64,000 nt of DNA. Source: Ascidia mentula (Eukaryota > Chordata > Ascidiacea > Phlebobranchia > Ascidiidae). The notes beneath the pieces were generated by a model. That model did no database searches. It worked only from the letters and a program-made list of their open reading frames with translations, and was not told where the DNA came from. The stretch is from positions 19,533,645-19,597,644 of the forward strand of contig OX387198.1 of assembly GCA_947561715.1 (NCBI GenBank). Reading direction: 5' to 3'. The translations under genes were made by a program, and so were the position numbers. The number at the start of each line of letters is the position of its first letter. Position 1 is the first letter of the stretch. Positions 23,444 through 37,262 of the stretch are shown here, one piece after another.

Positions 23444-26138
23444 GTCTACGCCCATACCAGGTTGAAAGCACCCGATCTCGTTCGATCTCGGCAGTTAAGC
23501 AACTTCGGGCTTGGTTAGTACTTGGTTGGGTGACCGCCTAGGAATACCAAGTGTTGTAGTCATTTTTCTGTTTACCCAAAGTATGCTTTGAATTGCCCAT
23601 AAATGTCGTCAAAACAGTCTAACAAACGTCTACGGCCATACCAGGTTGAAGGCACCCGATCTCGTTCGATCTCGGCAGTTAAGCAACCTCGGGCTTGGTT
23701 AGTACTTGGATGGGTGACCGCCTAGGAATACCAAGAGTTGTAGTCATTTTTCTGTTTACCCAAAGTTATGCTTTGAATTGCGCATAAATGTCGTCAAAAC
23801 AGTCTAACAAACGTCTACGGCCATACCAGGTTGAAAGCACCCGATCTCGTTCGATCTCGGCAGTTAAGCAACCTCGGGCTTGGTTAGTACTTGGATGGGT
23901 GACCGCCTAGGAATACCAAGTGTTGTAGTCATTTTTCTGTTTATACAAAGTATGCTTTGAATTGCGCATAAAGATCGTCATAACAGACTAAAAAACGTCT
24001 ACGGCCATACCAGGTAGAAAGCACCCGATCTCGTTCGATCTCGGCAGTTAAGCAACCTCGGGCTTGGTTAGTACTTGGATGGGTGACCGCCTAGGAATAC
24101 CAAGTGTTGTAGTCATTTTTCTGTTTATACAAAGTATGCTTTGAATTGCGCATAAAGATCGTCATAACAGACTAACAAACGTCTACGGCCATACCAGGTT
24201 GAAAGCACCCGATCTCGTTCGATCTCGGCAGTTAAGCAACCTAGGGCTTGGTTAGTACTTGGATGGGTGACCGCCTAGGAATACCAAGTGTTGTGGTCAT
24301 TTTGCTATTTGCACAAAGTATGCTTTGAATTGATCATAAATTTCGTCAAAACAGACTAACAAACGTCTACGGCCATACCAGGTTGAAAGCACCTGATCTC
24401 GTTCGATCTCGGCAGTTGAGCAACCTCGGGCTTGGTTAGTACTTGGATGGGTGACCGCCTAGGAATACGAAGTGTTGTAGTCATTTTTCTGTTTATACAA
24501 AGTATGCTTTGAATTGCGCATAAAGATCGTCATAACAAACAAACAAACGTCTACGGCCATACCAGGTTGAAAGCACCCGATCTCGTTCGATCTCGGCAGT
24601 TAAGCAACCTAGGGCTTGGTTAGTACTTGGATGGGTGACCGCCTAGGAATAACAAGTGTTGTAGTCATTTTGCTATTTGCACAAAGTATGCTTTGAATTG
24701 CTCATAAATGTCGTCAAAACACACTAACAAACGTCTACGGCCATACCAGGTTGAAAGCACCCGATCTCGTTCGATCTCGGCAGTTAAGCAACCTCGGGCT
24801 TGGTTAGTACTTGGTTGGGTGACCGCCTAGGAATACCAAGTGTTGTAGTCATTTTTCTGTTTACCCAAAGTATGCTTTGAATTGCCCATAAATGTCGTCA
24901 AAACAGTCTAACAAACGTCTACGGCCATACCAGGTTGAAGGCACCCGATCTCGTTCGATCTCGGCAGTTAAGCAACCTCGGGCTTGGTTAGTACTTGGAT
25001 GGGTGACCGCCTAGGAATACCAAGAGTTGTAGTCATTTTTCTGTTTACCCAAAGTTATGCTTTGAATTGCGCATAAATGTCGTCAAAACAGTCTAACAAA
25101 CGTCTACGGCCATACCAGGTTGAAAGCACCCGATCTCGTTCGATCTCGGCAGTTAAGCAACCTCGGGCTTGGTTAGTACTTGGATGGGTGACCGCCTAGG
25201 AATACCAAGTGTTGTAGTCATTTTTCTGTTTACCCAAAGTATGCTTTGAATTGCGCATAAATGTCGTCAAAACAGACTAACAAACGTCTACGGCCATACC
25301 AGGTTGAAAGCACCCGATCTCGTTCGATCTCGGCAGTTAAGCAACCTCGGGCTTCGTTAGTACTTGGATGGGTGACCGCCTAGGAATACCAAGTGTTGTA
25401 GTCATTTTTCTGTTTATAAAAAATATGCTTTGAATTGCGCATAAAGATCGTCATAACAGACTAACAAACGTCTACGGCCATACCAGGTTGAAAGCACCCG
25501 ATCTCGTTCGATCTCGGCAGTTAAGCAACCTAGGGCTTGGTGAGTACTTGGATGGGTGACCGCCTAGGAATACCAAGTGTTGTGGTCATTTTGCTATTTG
25601 CACAAAGTATGCTTTGAATTGATCATAAATTTCGTCAAACAGACTAACAAACGTCTACGGCCATACCAGGTTGAAAGCACCTGATCTCGTTCGATCTCGG
25701 CAGTTGAGCAACCTCGGGCTTGGTTAGTACTTGGATGGGTGACCGCCTAGGAATACGAAGTGTTGTAGTCATTTTTCTGTTTATACAAAGTATGCTTTGA
25801 ATTGCGCATAAAGATCGTCATAACAAACAAACAAACGTCTACGGCCATACCAGGTTGAAAGCACCCGATCTCGTTCGATCTCGGCAGTTAAGCAACCTAG
25901 GGCTTGGTTAGTACTTGGATGGGTGACCGCCTAGGAATAACAAGTGTTGTAGTCATTTTGCTATTTGCACAAAGTATGCTTTGAATTGCTCATAAATGTC
26001 GTCAAAACACACTAACAAACGTCTACGGCCATACCAGGTTGAAAGCACCCGATCTCGTTCGATCTCGGCAGTTAAGCAACCTAGGGCTTGGTTAGTACTT
26101 GGATGGGTGACCGCCTAGGAATACCAAGTGTTGTAGTC
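23444..26138 (+). rRNA. 5S rRNA genes 128-142, seven-unit dimer
   Basis: Gene starts: 23444, 23628, 23813, 23997, 24181, 24365, 24549, 24733, 24917, 25102, 25286, 25470, 25653, 25837, 26021. Units from 23444 pair with units from 24733 at an offset of 1288-1289 bp. Shared marks are A83T (23444, 24733), A24G with AGAGTTG (23628, 24917), C30T with CAGTTGAGC (24365, 25653) and AATAACAAG (24549, 25837). 23444 has GTCTACGCCC; 23997 has GTAGAAAG; 25286 has CTTCGTTAG; 25470 has T73G. Confidence 0.92.
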
Positions 26139-26204
26139 ATTTTTCTGTTTATACAAAGTATGCTTTGAATTGCGCATAAAGATCGTCATAACAGACTAAC
26201 AAAC

Positions 26205-27980
26205 GTCTACGGCCATACCAGGTTGAAAGCACCCGATCTCGTTCGATCTCGGCAGTTAAGCAACCTAGGACTTGGTGAGTACTTGGATGGGTGACCGCCT
26301 AGGAATACCAAGTGTTGTGGTCATTTTGCTATTTGCACAAAGTATGCTTTGAATTGCTCATAAATTTCGTCAAAACAGACTAACAAACGTCTACGCCCAT
26401 ACCAGGTTGAAAGCACCCGATCTCGTTCGATCTCGGCAGTTAAGCGACCTCGGGCTTGGTTAGTACTTGGTTGGGTGACCGCCTAGGAATACCAAGTGTT
26501 GTAGTCATTTTTCTGTTTATACAAAGTATGCTTTGAATTGCGCATAAAGATCGTCATAACAGACTAACAAACGTCTACGGCCATACCAGGTTGAAAGCAC
26601 CCGATCTCGTTCGATCTCGGCAGTTAAGCAACCTAGGGCTTGGTTAGTACTTGGATGGGTGACCGCCTAGGAATACCAAGTGTTGTAGTCATTTTGCTAT
26701 TTGCACAAAGTATGCTTTGAATTGCTCATAAATGTCGTCAAAACACACTAACAAACGTCTACGGCCATACCAGGTTGAAAGCACCCGGTCTCGTTCGATC
26801 TCGGCAGTTAAGCAACCTCGGGCTTGGTTAGTACTTGGATGGGTGACCGCCTAGGAATACCAAGTGTTGTAGTCATTTTTCTGTTTATACAAAGTATGCT
26901 TTGAATTGCGCATAAAGATCGTCATAACAGACTAACAAACGTCTACGGCCATACCAGGTTGAAAGCACCCAATCTCGTTCGATCTCGGCAGTTAAGCAAC
27001 CTCGGGCTTGGTTAATACTTGGATGGGTGACCGCCTAGGAATACCAAGTGTTGTAGTCATTTTTCTGTTCACCCAAAGTTATGCTTTGAATTGCGCATAA
27101 ATGTCGTCAAAACAGACTAACAAACGTCTACGGCCATACCAGGTTGAAAGCACCCGATCTCGTTCGATCTCGGCAGTTAAGCAACCTCGGGCCAGGTTAG
27201 TACTTGGATGGGTGACCGCCTAGGAATACCAAGTGTTGTAGTCATTTTTCTGTTTACCCAAAGTTATGCTTTGAATTGCGCATAAATGTCGTCAAAACAG
27301 TCTAACAAATGTCTACGGCCATACCAGGTTGAAAGCACCCAATCTCGATCGATCTCGGCAGTTAAGCAACCTCGGGCTTGGTTAGTACTTGGATGGGTGA
27401 CCGCCTAGGAATACCAAGTGTTGTAGTCATTTTTCTGTTTACCCAAAGTATGCTTTGAATTGCCCATAAATGTCGTCAAAACAGTCTAACAAACGTCTAC
27501 GGCCATACCAGGTTGAAAGCACCCGATCTCGTTCGATCTCGGCAGTTAAGCAACCTCGGGCTTGGTTAGTACTTGGATGGGTGACCGCCTAGGAATACCA
27601 AGTGTTGTATTCATTTTACTATTTGCACAAAGTATGCTTTGAATTGCCCATGAATGTCGTCAAAACAGACTAACAAACGTCTACGGCCATACCAGGTTGA
27701 AAGCATCCGATCTCGTTCGATCTCGGCAGTTAAGCAACCTCGGGCTTGGTTAGTACTTGGATGGGTGACCGCCTAGCAATACCAAGTGTTGTATTCATTT
27801 TACTATTTGCACAAAGTATGCTTTGAATTGCCTATAAATGTCGTCAAAACAGACTAACAAACGTCTACGGCCATACCAGGTTGAAAGCACACGATCTCGT
27901 TAGATCTCGGCAGTTAAGCAACCTCGGGCTTGGTTAGTACTTGGATGGGTGACCGCCTAGGAATACCAAGTGTTGTAGTC
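26205..27980 (+). rRNA. 5S rRNA genes 143-152
   Basis: Gene starts: 26205, 26389, 26573, 26757, 26941, 27126, 27311, 27495, 27679, 27863. 26205 has CCTAGGACTTGG with T73G and GTGGTC. 26389 has GTCTACGCCC and A83T. 27126 has GGGCCAGG in helix V. 27311 has T38A (CTCGATCG). 27495 and 27679 end GTATTC. 27863 has C29A and C40A and a TATAAA box. Confidence 0.92.
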
Positions 27981-30900
27981 ATTTTTCTGTTTATACAAAG
28001 TATGCTTTGAATTGCGCATAAAGATCGTCATAACAGACTAACAAACGTCTACGGCCATACCAGGTTGAAAGCACCCGATCTCGTTCGATCTCGGCAGTTA
28101 AGCAACCTCGGGCTTGGTGAGTACTTGGATGGGTGACCGCCTAGGAATACCAAGTGTTGTGGTCATTTTGCTATTTGCACAAAGTATGCTTTGAATTGCT
28201 CATAAATTTCGTCAAAACACACTAACAAACGTCTACGGCCATACCAGGTTGAAAGCACCCGATCTCGTTCGATCTCGGCAGTTAAGCAACCTCGGGCTTG
28301 GTCAGTACTTGGATGGGTGACCGCCTAGGAATACCAAGTGTTGTAGTCATTTTTCTGTTTATACAAAGTATGCTTTGAATTGCGCATAAAGATCGTCATA
28401 ACAGACTAACAAACGTCTACGGCCATACCAGGTTGAAAGCACCCGATCTCGTTCGATCTCGGCAGTTAAGCAACCTCGGGCTTGGTTAGTACTTGGATGG
28501 GTGACCGCCTAGGAATACCAAGTGTTGTAGTCATTTTTCTGTTTACCCAAAGTTATGCTTTGAATTGCGCATAAATGTCGTCAAAACAGACTAACAAACG
28601 TCTACGGCCATACCAGGTTGAAAGCACCCGATCTCGTTCGATCTCGGCAGTTAAGCAACCTCGGGCTTGGTTAGTACTTGGATGGGTGACCGCCTAGGGA
28701 TACCAAGTGTTGTGGTCATTTTTCTGTTTACCCAAAGTTATGCTTTGAATTGCGCATAAATGTCGTCAAAACAGTCTAACAAACGTCTACGGCCATACCA
28801 GGTTGAAAGCACCCGATCTCGTTCGATCTCGGCATTTAAGCAACCTCGGGCTTGGTTAGTACTTGGATGGGTGACCGCCTAGGAATACCAAGTGTTGTAG
28901 TCATTTTTCTGTTTACCCAAAGTATGCTTTGAATTGCCCATAAATGTCGTCAAAACAGTCTAACAAACGTCTACGGCCATACCAGGTTGAAAGCACCCGA
29001 TCTCGTTCGATCTCGGCAGTTAAGCAACCTAGGGCTTGGTTAGTACTTGGATGGGTGACCGCCTAGGAATACCAAGTGTTGTAGTCATTTTTCTGTTTAC
29101 CCAAAGTTATGCTTTGAATTGCGCATAAATGTCGTCAAAACAGTCTAACAAACGTCTACGGCCATACCAGGTTGAAAGCACCCGATCTCGTTCGATCTCG
29201 GCAGTTAAGCAACCTCGGGCTTGGTTAGTACTTGGTTGGGTGACCGCCTAGGAATACCAAGTGTTGTAGTCATTTTTCTGTTTACCCAAAGTATGCTTTG
29301 AATTGCGCATAAATGTCGTCAAAACAGACTAACAAACGTCTACGGCCATACCAGGTTGAAAGCACCCGATCTCGTTCGATCTCGGCAGTTAAGCAACCTC
29401 GGGCTTGGTTAGTACTTGGATGGGTGATCGCCAAGGAACACCAAGTGTTGTAGTCATTTTTCTGTTTATACAAAGTATGCTTTGAATGGCGCATAAAGAT
29501 CGTCATAACAGACTAACAAACGTCTACGGCCATACCAGGTTGAAAGCACCCGATCTCGTTCGATCTCGGCAGTTAAGCAACCTCGGGCCAGGTTAGTACT
29601 TGGATGGGTGACCGCCTAGGAATACCAAGTGTTGTAGTCATTTTTCTGTTTACCCAAAGTTATGCTTTGAATTGCGCATAAATGTCGTCAAAACAGTCTA
29701 ACAAACGTCTACGGCCATACCAGGTTGAAAGCACCCGATCTCGATCGATCTCGGCAGTTAAGCAACATCGGGCTTGGTTAGTACTTGGATGGGTGACCGC
29801 CTAGGAATACCAAGTGTTGTAGTCATTTTTCTGTTTATACAAAGTATGCTTTGAATTGCGCATAAAGATCGTCATAACAGACTAACAAACGTCTACGGCC
29901 ATACCAGGTTGAAAGCACCCGATCTCGTTCGATCTCGGCAGTTAAGCAACCTCGGGCTTGGTGAGTACTTGGATGGGTGACCGCCTAGGAATACCAAGTG
30001 TTGTGGTCATTTTGCTATTTGCACAAAGTATGCTTTGAATTGCTCATAAATTTCGTCAAAACACACTAACAAACGTCTACGGCCATACCAGGTTGAAAGC
30101 ACCCGATCTCGTTCGATCTCGGCAGTTAAGCAACCTCGGGCTTGGTCAGTACTTGGATGGGTGACCGCCTAGGAATACCAAGTGTTGTAGTCATTTTTCT
30201 GTTTATACAAAGTATGCTTTGAATTGCGCATAAAGATCGTCATAACAGACTAACAAACGTCTACGGCCATACCAGGTTGAAAGCACCCGATCTCGTTCGA
30301 TCTCGGCAGTTAAGCAACCTCGGGCTTGGTTAGTACTTGGATGGGTGACCGCCTAGGAATACCAAGTGTTGTAGTCATTTTTCTGTTTACCCAAAGTTAT
30401 GCTTTGAATTGCGCATAAATGTCGTCAAAACAGACTAACAAACGTCTACGGCCATACCAGGTTGAAAGCACCCGATCTCGTTCGATCTCGGCAGTTAAGC
30501 AACCTCGGGCTTGGTTAGTACTTGGATGGGTGACCGCCTAGGGATACCAAGTGTTGTGGTCATTTTTCTGTTTACCCAAAGTTATGCTTTGAATTGCGCA
30601 TAAATTTCGTCAAAACAGTCTAACAAACGTCTACGGCCATACCAGGTTGAAAGCACCCGATCTCGTTCGATCTCGGCATTTAAGCAACCTCGGGCTTGGT
30701 TAGTACTTGGATGGGTGACCGCCTAGGAATACCAAGTGTTGTAGTCATTTTTCTGTTTACCCAAAGTATGCTTTGAATTGCCCATAAATGTCGTCAAAAC
30801 AGTCTAACAAACGTCTACGGCCATACCAGGTTGAAAGCACCCGATCTCGTTCGATCTCGGCAGTTAAGCAACCTAGGGCTTGGTTAGTACTTGGATGGGT

Positions 30901-31679
30901 GACCGCCTAGGAATACCAAGTGTTGTAGTCATTTTTCTGTTTACCCAAAGTTATGCTTTGAATTGCGCATAAATGTCGTCAAAACAGTCTAACAAACGTC
31001 TACGGCCATACCAGGTTGAAAGCACCCGATCTCGTTCGATCTCGGCAGTTAAGCAACCTCGGGCTTGGTTAGTACTTGGTTGGGTGACCGCCTAGGAATA
31101 CCAAGTGTTGTAGTCATTTTTCTGTTTACCCAAAGTATGCTTTGAATTGCGCATAAATGTCGTCAAAACAGACTAACAAACGTCTACGGCCATACCAGGT
31201 TGAAAGCACCCGATCTCGTTCGATCTCGGCAGTTAAGCAACCTCGGGCTTGGTTAGTACTTGGATGGGTGATCGCCTAGGAATACCAAGTGTTGTAGTCA
31301 TTTTTCTGTTTATACAAAGTATGCTTTGAATGGCGCATAAAGATCGTCATAACAGACTAACAAACGTCTACGGCCATACCAGGTTGAAAGCACCCGATCT
31401 CGTTCGATCTCGGCAGTTAAGCAACCTCGGGCCAGGTTAGTACTTGGATGGGTGACCGCCTAGGAATACCAAGTGTTGTAGTCATTTTTCTGTTTACCCA
31501 AAGTTATGCTTTGAATTGCGCATAAATGTCGTCAAAACAGTCTAACAAACGTCTACGGCCATACCAGGTTGAAAGCACCCGATCTCGATCGATCTCGGCA
31601 GTTAAGCAACATCGGGCTTGGTTAGTACTTGGATGGGTGACCGCCTAGGAATACCAAGTGTTGTAGTCATTTTTCTGTT
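27930..31679 (+). repeat. Ten-unit direct duplication, offset 1844 bp
   Basis: About 27930-29835 matches 29774-31679, with the same order of marks (T73G, GGGATACC, GCATTTAAG, A83T, GGGCCAGG, T38A). The two copies overlap by a shared consensus stretch. Confidence 0.87.
28047..31668 (+). rRNA. 5S rRNA genes 153-172, ten-unit dimer
   Basis: Gene starts: 28047, 28231, 28415, 28600, 28785, 28969, 29154, 29338, 29522, 29707, 29891, 30075, 30259, 30444, 30629, 30813, 30998, 31182, 31366, 31551. Each of the first ten recurs 1844 bp later. Shared marks: T73G with GTGGTC (28047, 29891), GCATTTAAG (28785, 30629), C63A (28969, 30813), A83T (29154, 30998), GGGCCAGG (29522, 31366), T38A with ACATCGGG (29707, 31551). 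29338 has GTGATCGCCAAGGAACACC, whereas its partner 31182 has only GTGATCGCC. Confidence 0.93.
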
Positions 31680-34600
31680 TTCCCAAAGTATGCTTTGAAT
31701 TGCCCATAAATGTCGTCAAAACAGTCTAACAAACGTCTACGGCCATACCAGGTTGAAAGCACCCGATCTCGTTCGATCTCGGCAGTAAAGCAACCTCGGG
31801 CTTGGTTAGTACTTGGATGGGTGACCGCCTAGGAATACCAAGTGTTGTAGTCATTTTTCTGTTTATACAAAGTATGCTTTGAATTGCGCATAAAGATCGT
31901 CATAACAGACTAACAAACGTCTACGGCCATACCAGGTTGAAAGCATCCGATCTCGTTCGATCTCGGCAGTTAAGCAACCTCGGGCTTGGTTAGTACTTGG
32001 ATGGGTGACCGCCTAGCAATTCCAAGTGTTGTATTCATTTTACTATTTGCACAAAGTATGCTTTGAATTGCCTATAAATGTCGTCAAAACAGACTAACAA
32101 ACGTCTACGGCCATACCAGGTTGAAAGCACACGATCTCGTTAGATCTCGGCAGTTAAGCAACTTCGGGCTTGGTTAGTACTTGGATGGGTGACCGCCTAG
32201 GAATACCAAGTGTTGTAGTCATTTTTCTGTTTATACAAAGTATGCTTTGAATTGCGCATAAAGATCGTCATGACAGACTAACAAACGTCTACGGCCATAC
32301 CAGGTTGAAAGCACCCGATCTCGTTCGATCTCGGCAGTTAAGCAACCTCGGGCTTGGTGAGTACTTGGATGGGTGACCGCCTAGGAATACCAAGTGTTGT
32401 GGTCATTTTGCTATTTGCACAAAGTATGCTTTGAATTGCGCATAAATGTCGTCAAAACAGACTAACAAACGTCTACGGCCATACCAGGTTGAAAGCACCC
32501 GATCTCGTTCGATCTCGGCAGTTAAGCAACCTCGAGCTTGGTTAGTACTTGGATGGGTGACCGCCTAGGAATACCAAGTGTTGTAGTCATTTTTCTGTTT
32601 ATACAAAGTATGCTTTGAATTGCGCATAAAGATCGTCATAACAGACTAACAAACGTCTACGGCCATACCAGGTTGAAAGCACCCGATCTCGTTCGATCTC
32701 GGCAGTTAAGCAACCTCGGGCTTGGTTAGTACTTGGATGGGTGACCGCCTAGGAATACCAAGTGTTGTAGTCATTTTTCTGTTTACCCAAAGTTATGCTT
32801 TGAATTGCGCATAAATGTCGTCAAAACAGACTAACAAACGTCTACGGCCATACCAGGTTGAAAGCACCCGATCTCGTTCGATCTCGGCAGTTAAGCAACC
32901 TCGGGCTTGGTTAGTACTTGGATGGGTGACCGCCTAGGAATACCAAGTGTTGTGGTCATTTTTCTGTTTACCCAAAGTTATGCTTTGAATTGCGCATAAA
33001 TGTCGTCAAAACAGTCTAACAAACGTCTACGGCCATACCAGGTTGAAAGCACCCGATCTCGTTCGATCTCGGCAGTTAAGCAACATCGGGCTTGGTTAGT
33101 ACTTGGATGGGTGACCGCCTAGGAATACCAAGTGTTGTAGTCATTTTTCTGTTTTCCCAAAGTATGCTTTGAATTGCGCATAAATGTCGTCAAAACAGTC
33201 TAACAAACGTCTACGGCCATACCAGGTTGAAAGCACCCGATCTCGATCGATCTCGGCAGTTAAGCAACATCGGGCTTGGTTAGTACTTGGATGGGTGACC
33301 GCCTAGGAATACCAAGTGTTGTAGTCATTTTTCTGTTTACCCAAAGTTATGCTTTGAATTGCGCATAAATGTCGTCAAAACAGTCTAACAAACGTCTACG
33401 GCCATACCAGGTTGAAAGCACCCGATCTCGATCGATCTCGGCAGTTAAGCAACATCGGGCTTGGTTAGTACTTGGATGGGTGACCGCCTAGGAATACCAA
33501 GTGTTGTAGTCATTTTTCTGTTTTCCCAAAGTATGCTTTGAATTGCGCATAAATGTCGTCAAAACAGTCTAACAAACGTCTACGGCCATACCAGGTTGAA
33601 AGCACCCGATCTCGTTCGATCTCGGCAGTTAAGCAACATCGGGCTTGGTTAGTACTTGGATGGGTGACCGCCTAGGAATACCAAGTGTTGTAGTCATTTT
33701 TCTGTTTTCCCAAAGTATGCTTTGAATTGCGCATAAATGTCGTCAAAACAGTCTAACAAACGTCTACGGCCATACCAGGTTGAAAGCACCCGATCTCGAT
33801 CGATCTCGGCAGTTAAGCAACATCGGGCTTGGTTAGTACTTGGATGGGTGACCGCCTAGGAATACCAAGTGTTGTAGTCATTTTTCTGTTTACCCAAAGT
33901 TATGCTTTGAATTGCGCATAAATGTCGTCAAAACAGTCTAACAAACGTCTACGGCCATACCAGGTTGAAAGCACCCGATCTCGATCGATCTCGGCAGTTA
34001 AGCAACATCGGGCTTGGTTAGTACTTGGATGGGTGACCGCCTAGGAATACCAAGTGTTGTAGTCATTTTTCTGTTTTCCCAAAGTATGCTTTGAATTGCC
34101 CATAAATGTCGTCAAAACAGTCTAACAAACGTCTACGGCCATACCAGGTTGAAAGCACCCGATCTCGTTCGATCTCGGCAGTAAAGCAACCTCGGGCTTG
34201 GTTAGTACTTGGATGGGTGACCGCCTAGGAATACCAAGTGTTGTAGTCATTTTTCTGTTTATACAAAGTATGCTTTGAATTGCGCATAAAGATCGTCATA
34301 ACAGACTAACAAACGTCTACGGCCATACCAGGTTGAAAGCATCCGATCTCGTTCGATCTCGGCAGTTAAGCAACCTCGGGCTTGGTTAGTACTTGGATGG
34401 GTGACCGCCTAGCAATTCCAAGTGTTGTATTCATTTTACTATTTGCACAAAGTATGCTTTGAATTGCCTATAAATGTCGTCAAAACAGACTAACAAACGT
34501 CTACGGCCATACCAGGTTGAAAGCACACGATCTCGTTAGATCTCGGCAGTTAAGCAACTTCGGGCTTGGTTAGTACTTGGATGGGTGACCGCCTAGGAAT

Positions 34601-35481
34601 ACCAAGTGTTGTAGTCATTTTTCTGTTTATACAAAGTATGCTTTGAATTGCGCATAAAGATCGTCATGACAGACTAACAAACGTCTACGGCCATACCAGG
34701 TTGAAAGCACCCGATCTCGTTCGATCTCGGCAGTTAAGCAACCTCGGGCTTGGTGAGTACTTGGATGGGTGACCGCCTAGGAATACCAAGTGTTGTGGTC
34801 ATTTTGCTATTTGCACAAAGTATGCTTTGAATTGCGCATAAATGTCGTCAAAACAGACTAACAAACGTCTACGGCCATACCAGGTTGAAAGCACCCGATC
34901 TCGTTCGATCTCGGCAGTTAAGCAACCTCGAGCTTGGTTAGTACTTGGATGGGTGACCGCCTAGGAATACCAAGTGTTGTAGTCATTTTTCTGTTTATAC
35001 AAAGTATGCTTTGAATTGCGCATAAAGATCGTCATAACAGACTAACAAACGTCTACGGCCATACCAGGTTGAAAGCACCCGATCTCGTTCGATCTCGGCA
35101 GTTAAGCAACCTCGGGCTTGGTTAGTACTTGGATGGGTGACCGCCTAGGAATACCAAGTGTTGTAGTCATTTTTCTGTTTACCCAAAGTTATGCTTTGAA
35201 TTGCGCATAAATGTCGTCAAAACAGACTAACAAACGTCTACGGCCATACCAGGTTGAAAGCACCCGATCTCGTTCGATCTCGGCAGTTAAGCAACCTCGG
35301 GCTTGGTTAGTACTTGGATGGGTGACCGCCTAGGAATACCAAGTGTTGTGGTCATTTTTCTGTTTACCCAAAGTTATGCTTTGAATTGCGCATAAATGTC
35401 GTCAAAACAGTCTAACAAACGTCTACGGCCATACCAGGTTGAAAGCACCCGATCTCGTTCGATCTCGGCAGTTAAGCAACC
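31679..35481 (+). repeat. Paired blocks, offset 2396 bp, around a C61A expansion
   Basis: About 31679-33085 matches 34075-35481. The units between are almost all C61A genes, differing mainly in T38A and in TCCC or ACCC spacers. Confidence 0.85.
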
Positions 35482-35538
35482 TCGGGCTTGGTTAGTACTT
35501 GGATGGGTGACCGCCTAGGAATACCAAGTGTTGTAGTC
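31735..35538 (+). rRNA. 5S rRNA genes 173-193
   Basis: Gene starts: 31735, 31919, 32103, 32287, 32471, 32655, 32840, 33025, 33209, 33394, 33578, 33762, 33947, 34131, 34315, 34499, 34683, 34867, 35051, 35236, 35421. Units 31735-33025 recur at 34131-35421 (offset 2396). Shared marks: CAGTAAAGC, AGCAATTCC, C29A plus C40A, and ACCTCGAGC. Between them is a local expansion of C61A units (ACATCGGG), four of which also have T38A (33209, 33394, 33762, 33947). Confidence 0.92.
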
Positions 35539-35604
35539 ATTTTTCTGTTTACCCAAAGTATGCTTTGAATTGCCCATAAATGTCGTCAAAACAGTCTAAC
35601 AAAC

Positions 35605-37195
35605 GTCTACGGCCATACCAGGTTGAAAGCACCCGATCTCGTTCGATCTCGGCAGTTAAGCAACCTAGGGCTTGGTTAGTACTTGGATGGGTGACCGCCT
35701 AGGAATACCAAGTGTTGTAGTCATTTTTCTGTTTACCCAAAGTTATGCTTTGAATTGCGCATAAATGTCGTCAAAACAGTCTAACAAACGTCTACGGCCA
35801 TACCAGGTTGAAAGCACCCGATCTCGTTCGATCTCGGCAGTTAAGCAACCTCGGGCTTGGTTAGTACTTGGTTGGGTGACCGCCTAGGAATACCAAGTGT
35901 TGTAGTCATTTTTCTGTTTACCCAAAGTATGCTTTGAATTGCGCATAAATGTCGTCAAAACAGACTAACAAACGTCTACGGCCATACCAGGTTGAAAGCA
36001 CCCGATCTCGTTCGATCTCGGCAGTTAAGCAACCTCGGGCTTGGTTAGTACTTGGATGGGTGACCGCCTAGGAATACCAAGTGTTGTAGTCAATTTTCTG
36101 TTTATACAAAGTATGCTTTGAATGGCGCATAAAGATCGTCATAACAGACTAACAGACGTCTACGGCCATACCAGGTTGAAAGCACCCGATCTCGTTCGAT
36201 CTCGGCAGTTAAGCAACCTCGTGGTTGGTTAGTACTTGGATGGGTGACCGCCTAGGAATACCAAGTGTTGTAGTCATTTTTCTGTTTATACAAAGTATGC
36301 TTTGAATGGCGCATAAAGATCGTCATAACAGACTAACAGACGTCTACGGCCATACCAGGTTGAAAGCACCCGATCTCGTTCGATCTCGGCAGTTAAGCAA
36401 CCTCGTGGTTGGTTAGTACTTGGATGGGTGACCGCCTAGGAATACCAAGTGTTGTATTCATTTTACTATTTGCACAAAGTATGCTTTGAATTTCCCATGA
36501 ATGTCGTCAAAACAGACTAACAAACGTCTACGGCCATACCAGGTTGAAAGCACCCGATCTCGTTCGATCTCGGCAGTTAAGCAACCTCGGGCTTGGTTAA
36601 TACTTGGATGGGTGACCGCCTAGGAATACCAAGTGTTGTAGTCATTTTTCTGTTTATACAAAGTATGCTTTGAATTGCGCATAAAGATCGTCATAACAGA
36701 CTAACAAACGTCTACGGCCATACCAGGTTGAAAGCACCCGATCTCGTTCGATCTCGGCAGTTAAGCAACCTCGGGCTTGGTTAGTACTTGGATGGGTGAC
36801 CGCCTAGGAATACCAAGTGTTGTAGTCATTTTTCTGTTTATACAAAGTATGCTTTGAATTGCGCATAAAGATCGTCATAACAGACTAACAAACGTCTACG
36901 GCCATACCAGGTTGAACGCACCCGATCTCGTTCGATCTCGGCAGTTAAGCAACCTCGGGCTTGGTTAGTACTTGGATGGGTGACCGCCTAGGAATACCAA
37001 GTGTTGTAATCATTTTTCTGTTTACCCAAAGTATGCTTTGAATTGAGCATAAATGTCGTCAAAACAGACTAAGAAACGTGTACGGCCATACCAGGTTGAA
37101 AGCACCCGATCTCGTTCGATCTCGGCAGTTAAGCAACCTCGGGCTTGGTTAGTACTTGGATGGGTGACCGCCTAGGAATACCAAGTGTTGTAGTC
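35605..37195 (+). rRNA. 5S rRNA genes 194-202
   Basis: Gene starts: 35605, 35790, 35974, 36158, 36342, 36526, 36710, 36894, 37078. 35790 has A83T. 36158 and 36342 are an adjacent duplicate pair with CTCGTGGTTGG (G65T, C67G) and CAGAC just before the gene. Only 36342 ends GTATTC. 36894 has A24C (GAACGC). 37078 starts GTGTACGG. Confidence 0.92.
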
Positions 37196-37262
37196 ATTTT
37201 TCTGTTTACCCAAAGTTATGCTTTGAATTGCGCATAAATGTCGTCAAAACAGTCTAACAAAC

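Noticed and set aside
29338-29455. Gene 29338 as a pseudogene (GTGATCGCCAAGGAACACC)
   Set aside because: Several substitutions near helix IV, but length, boxes and ends are intact; kept as a variant gene.
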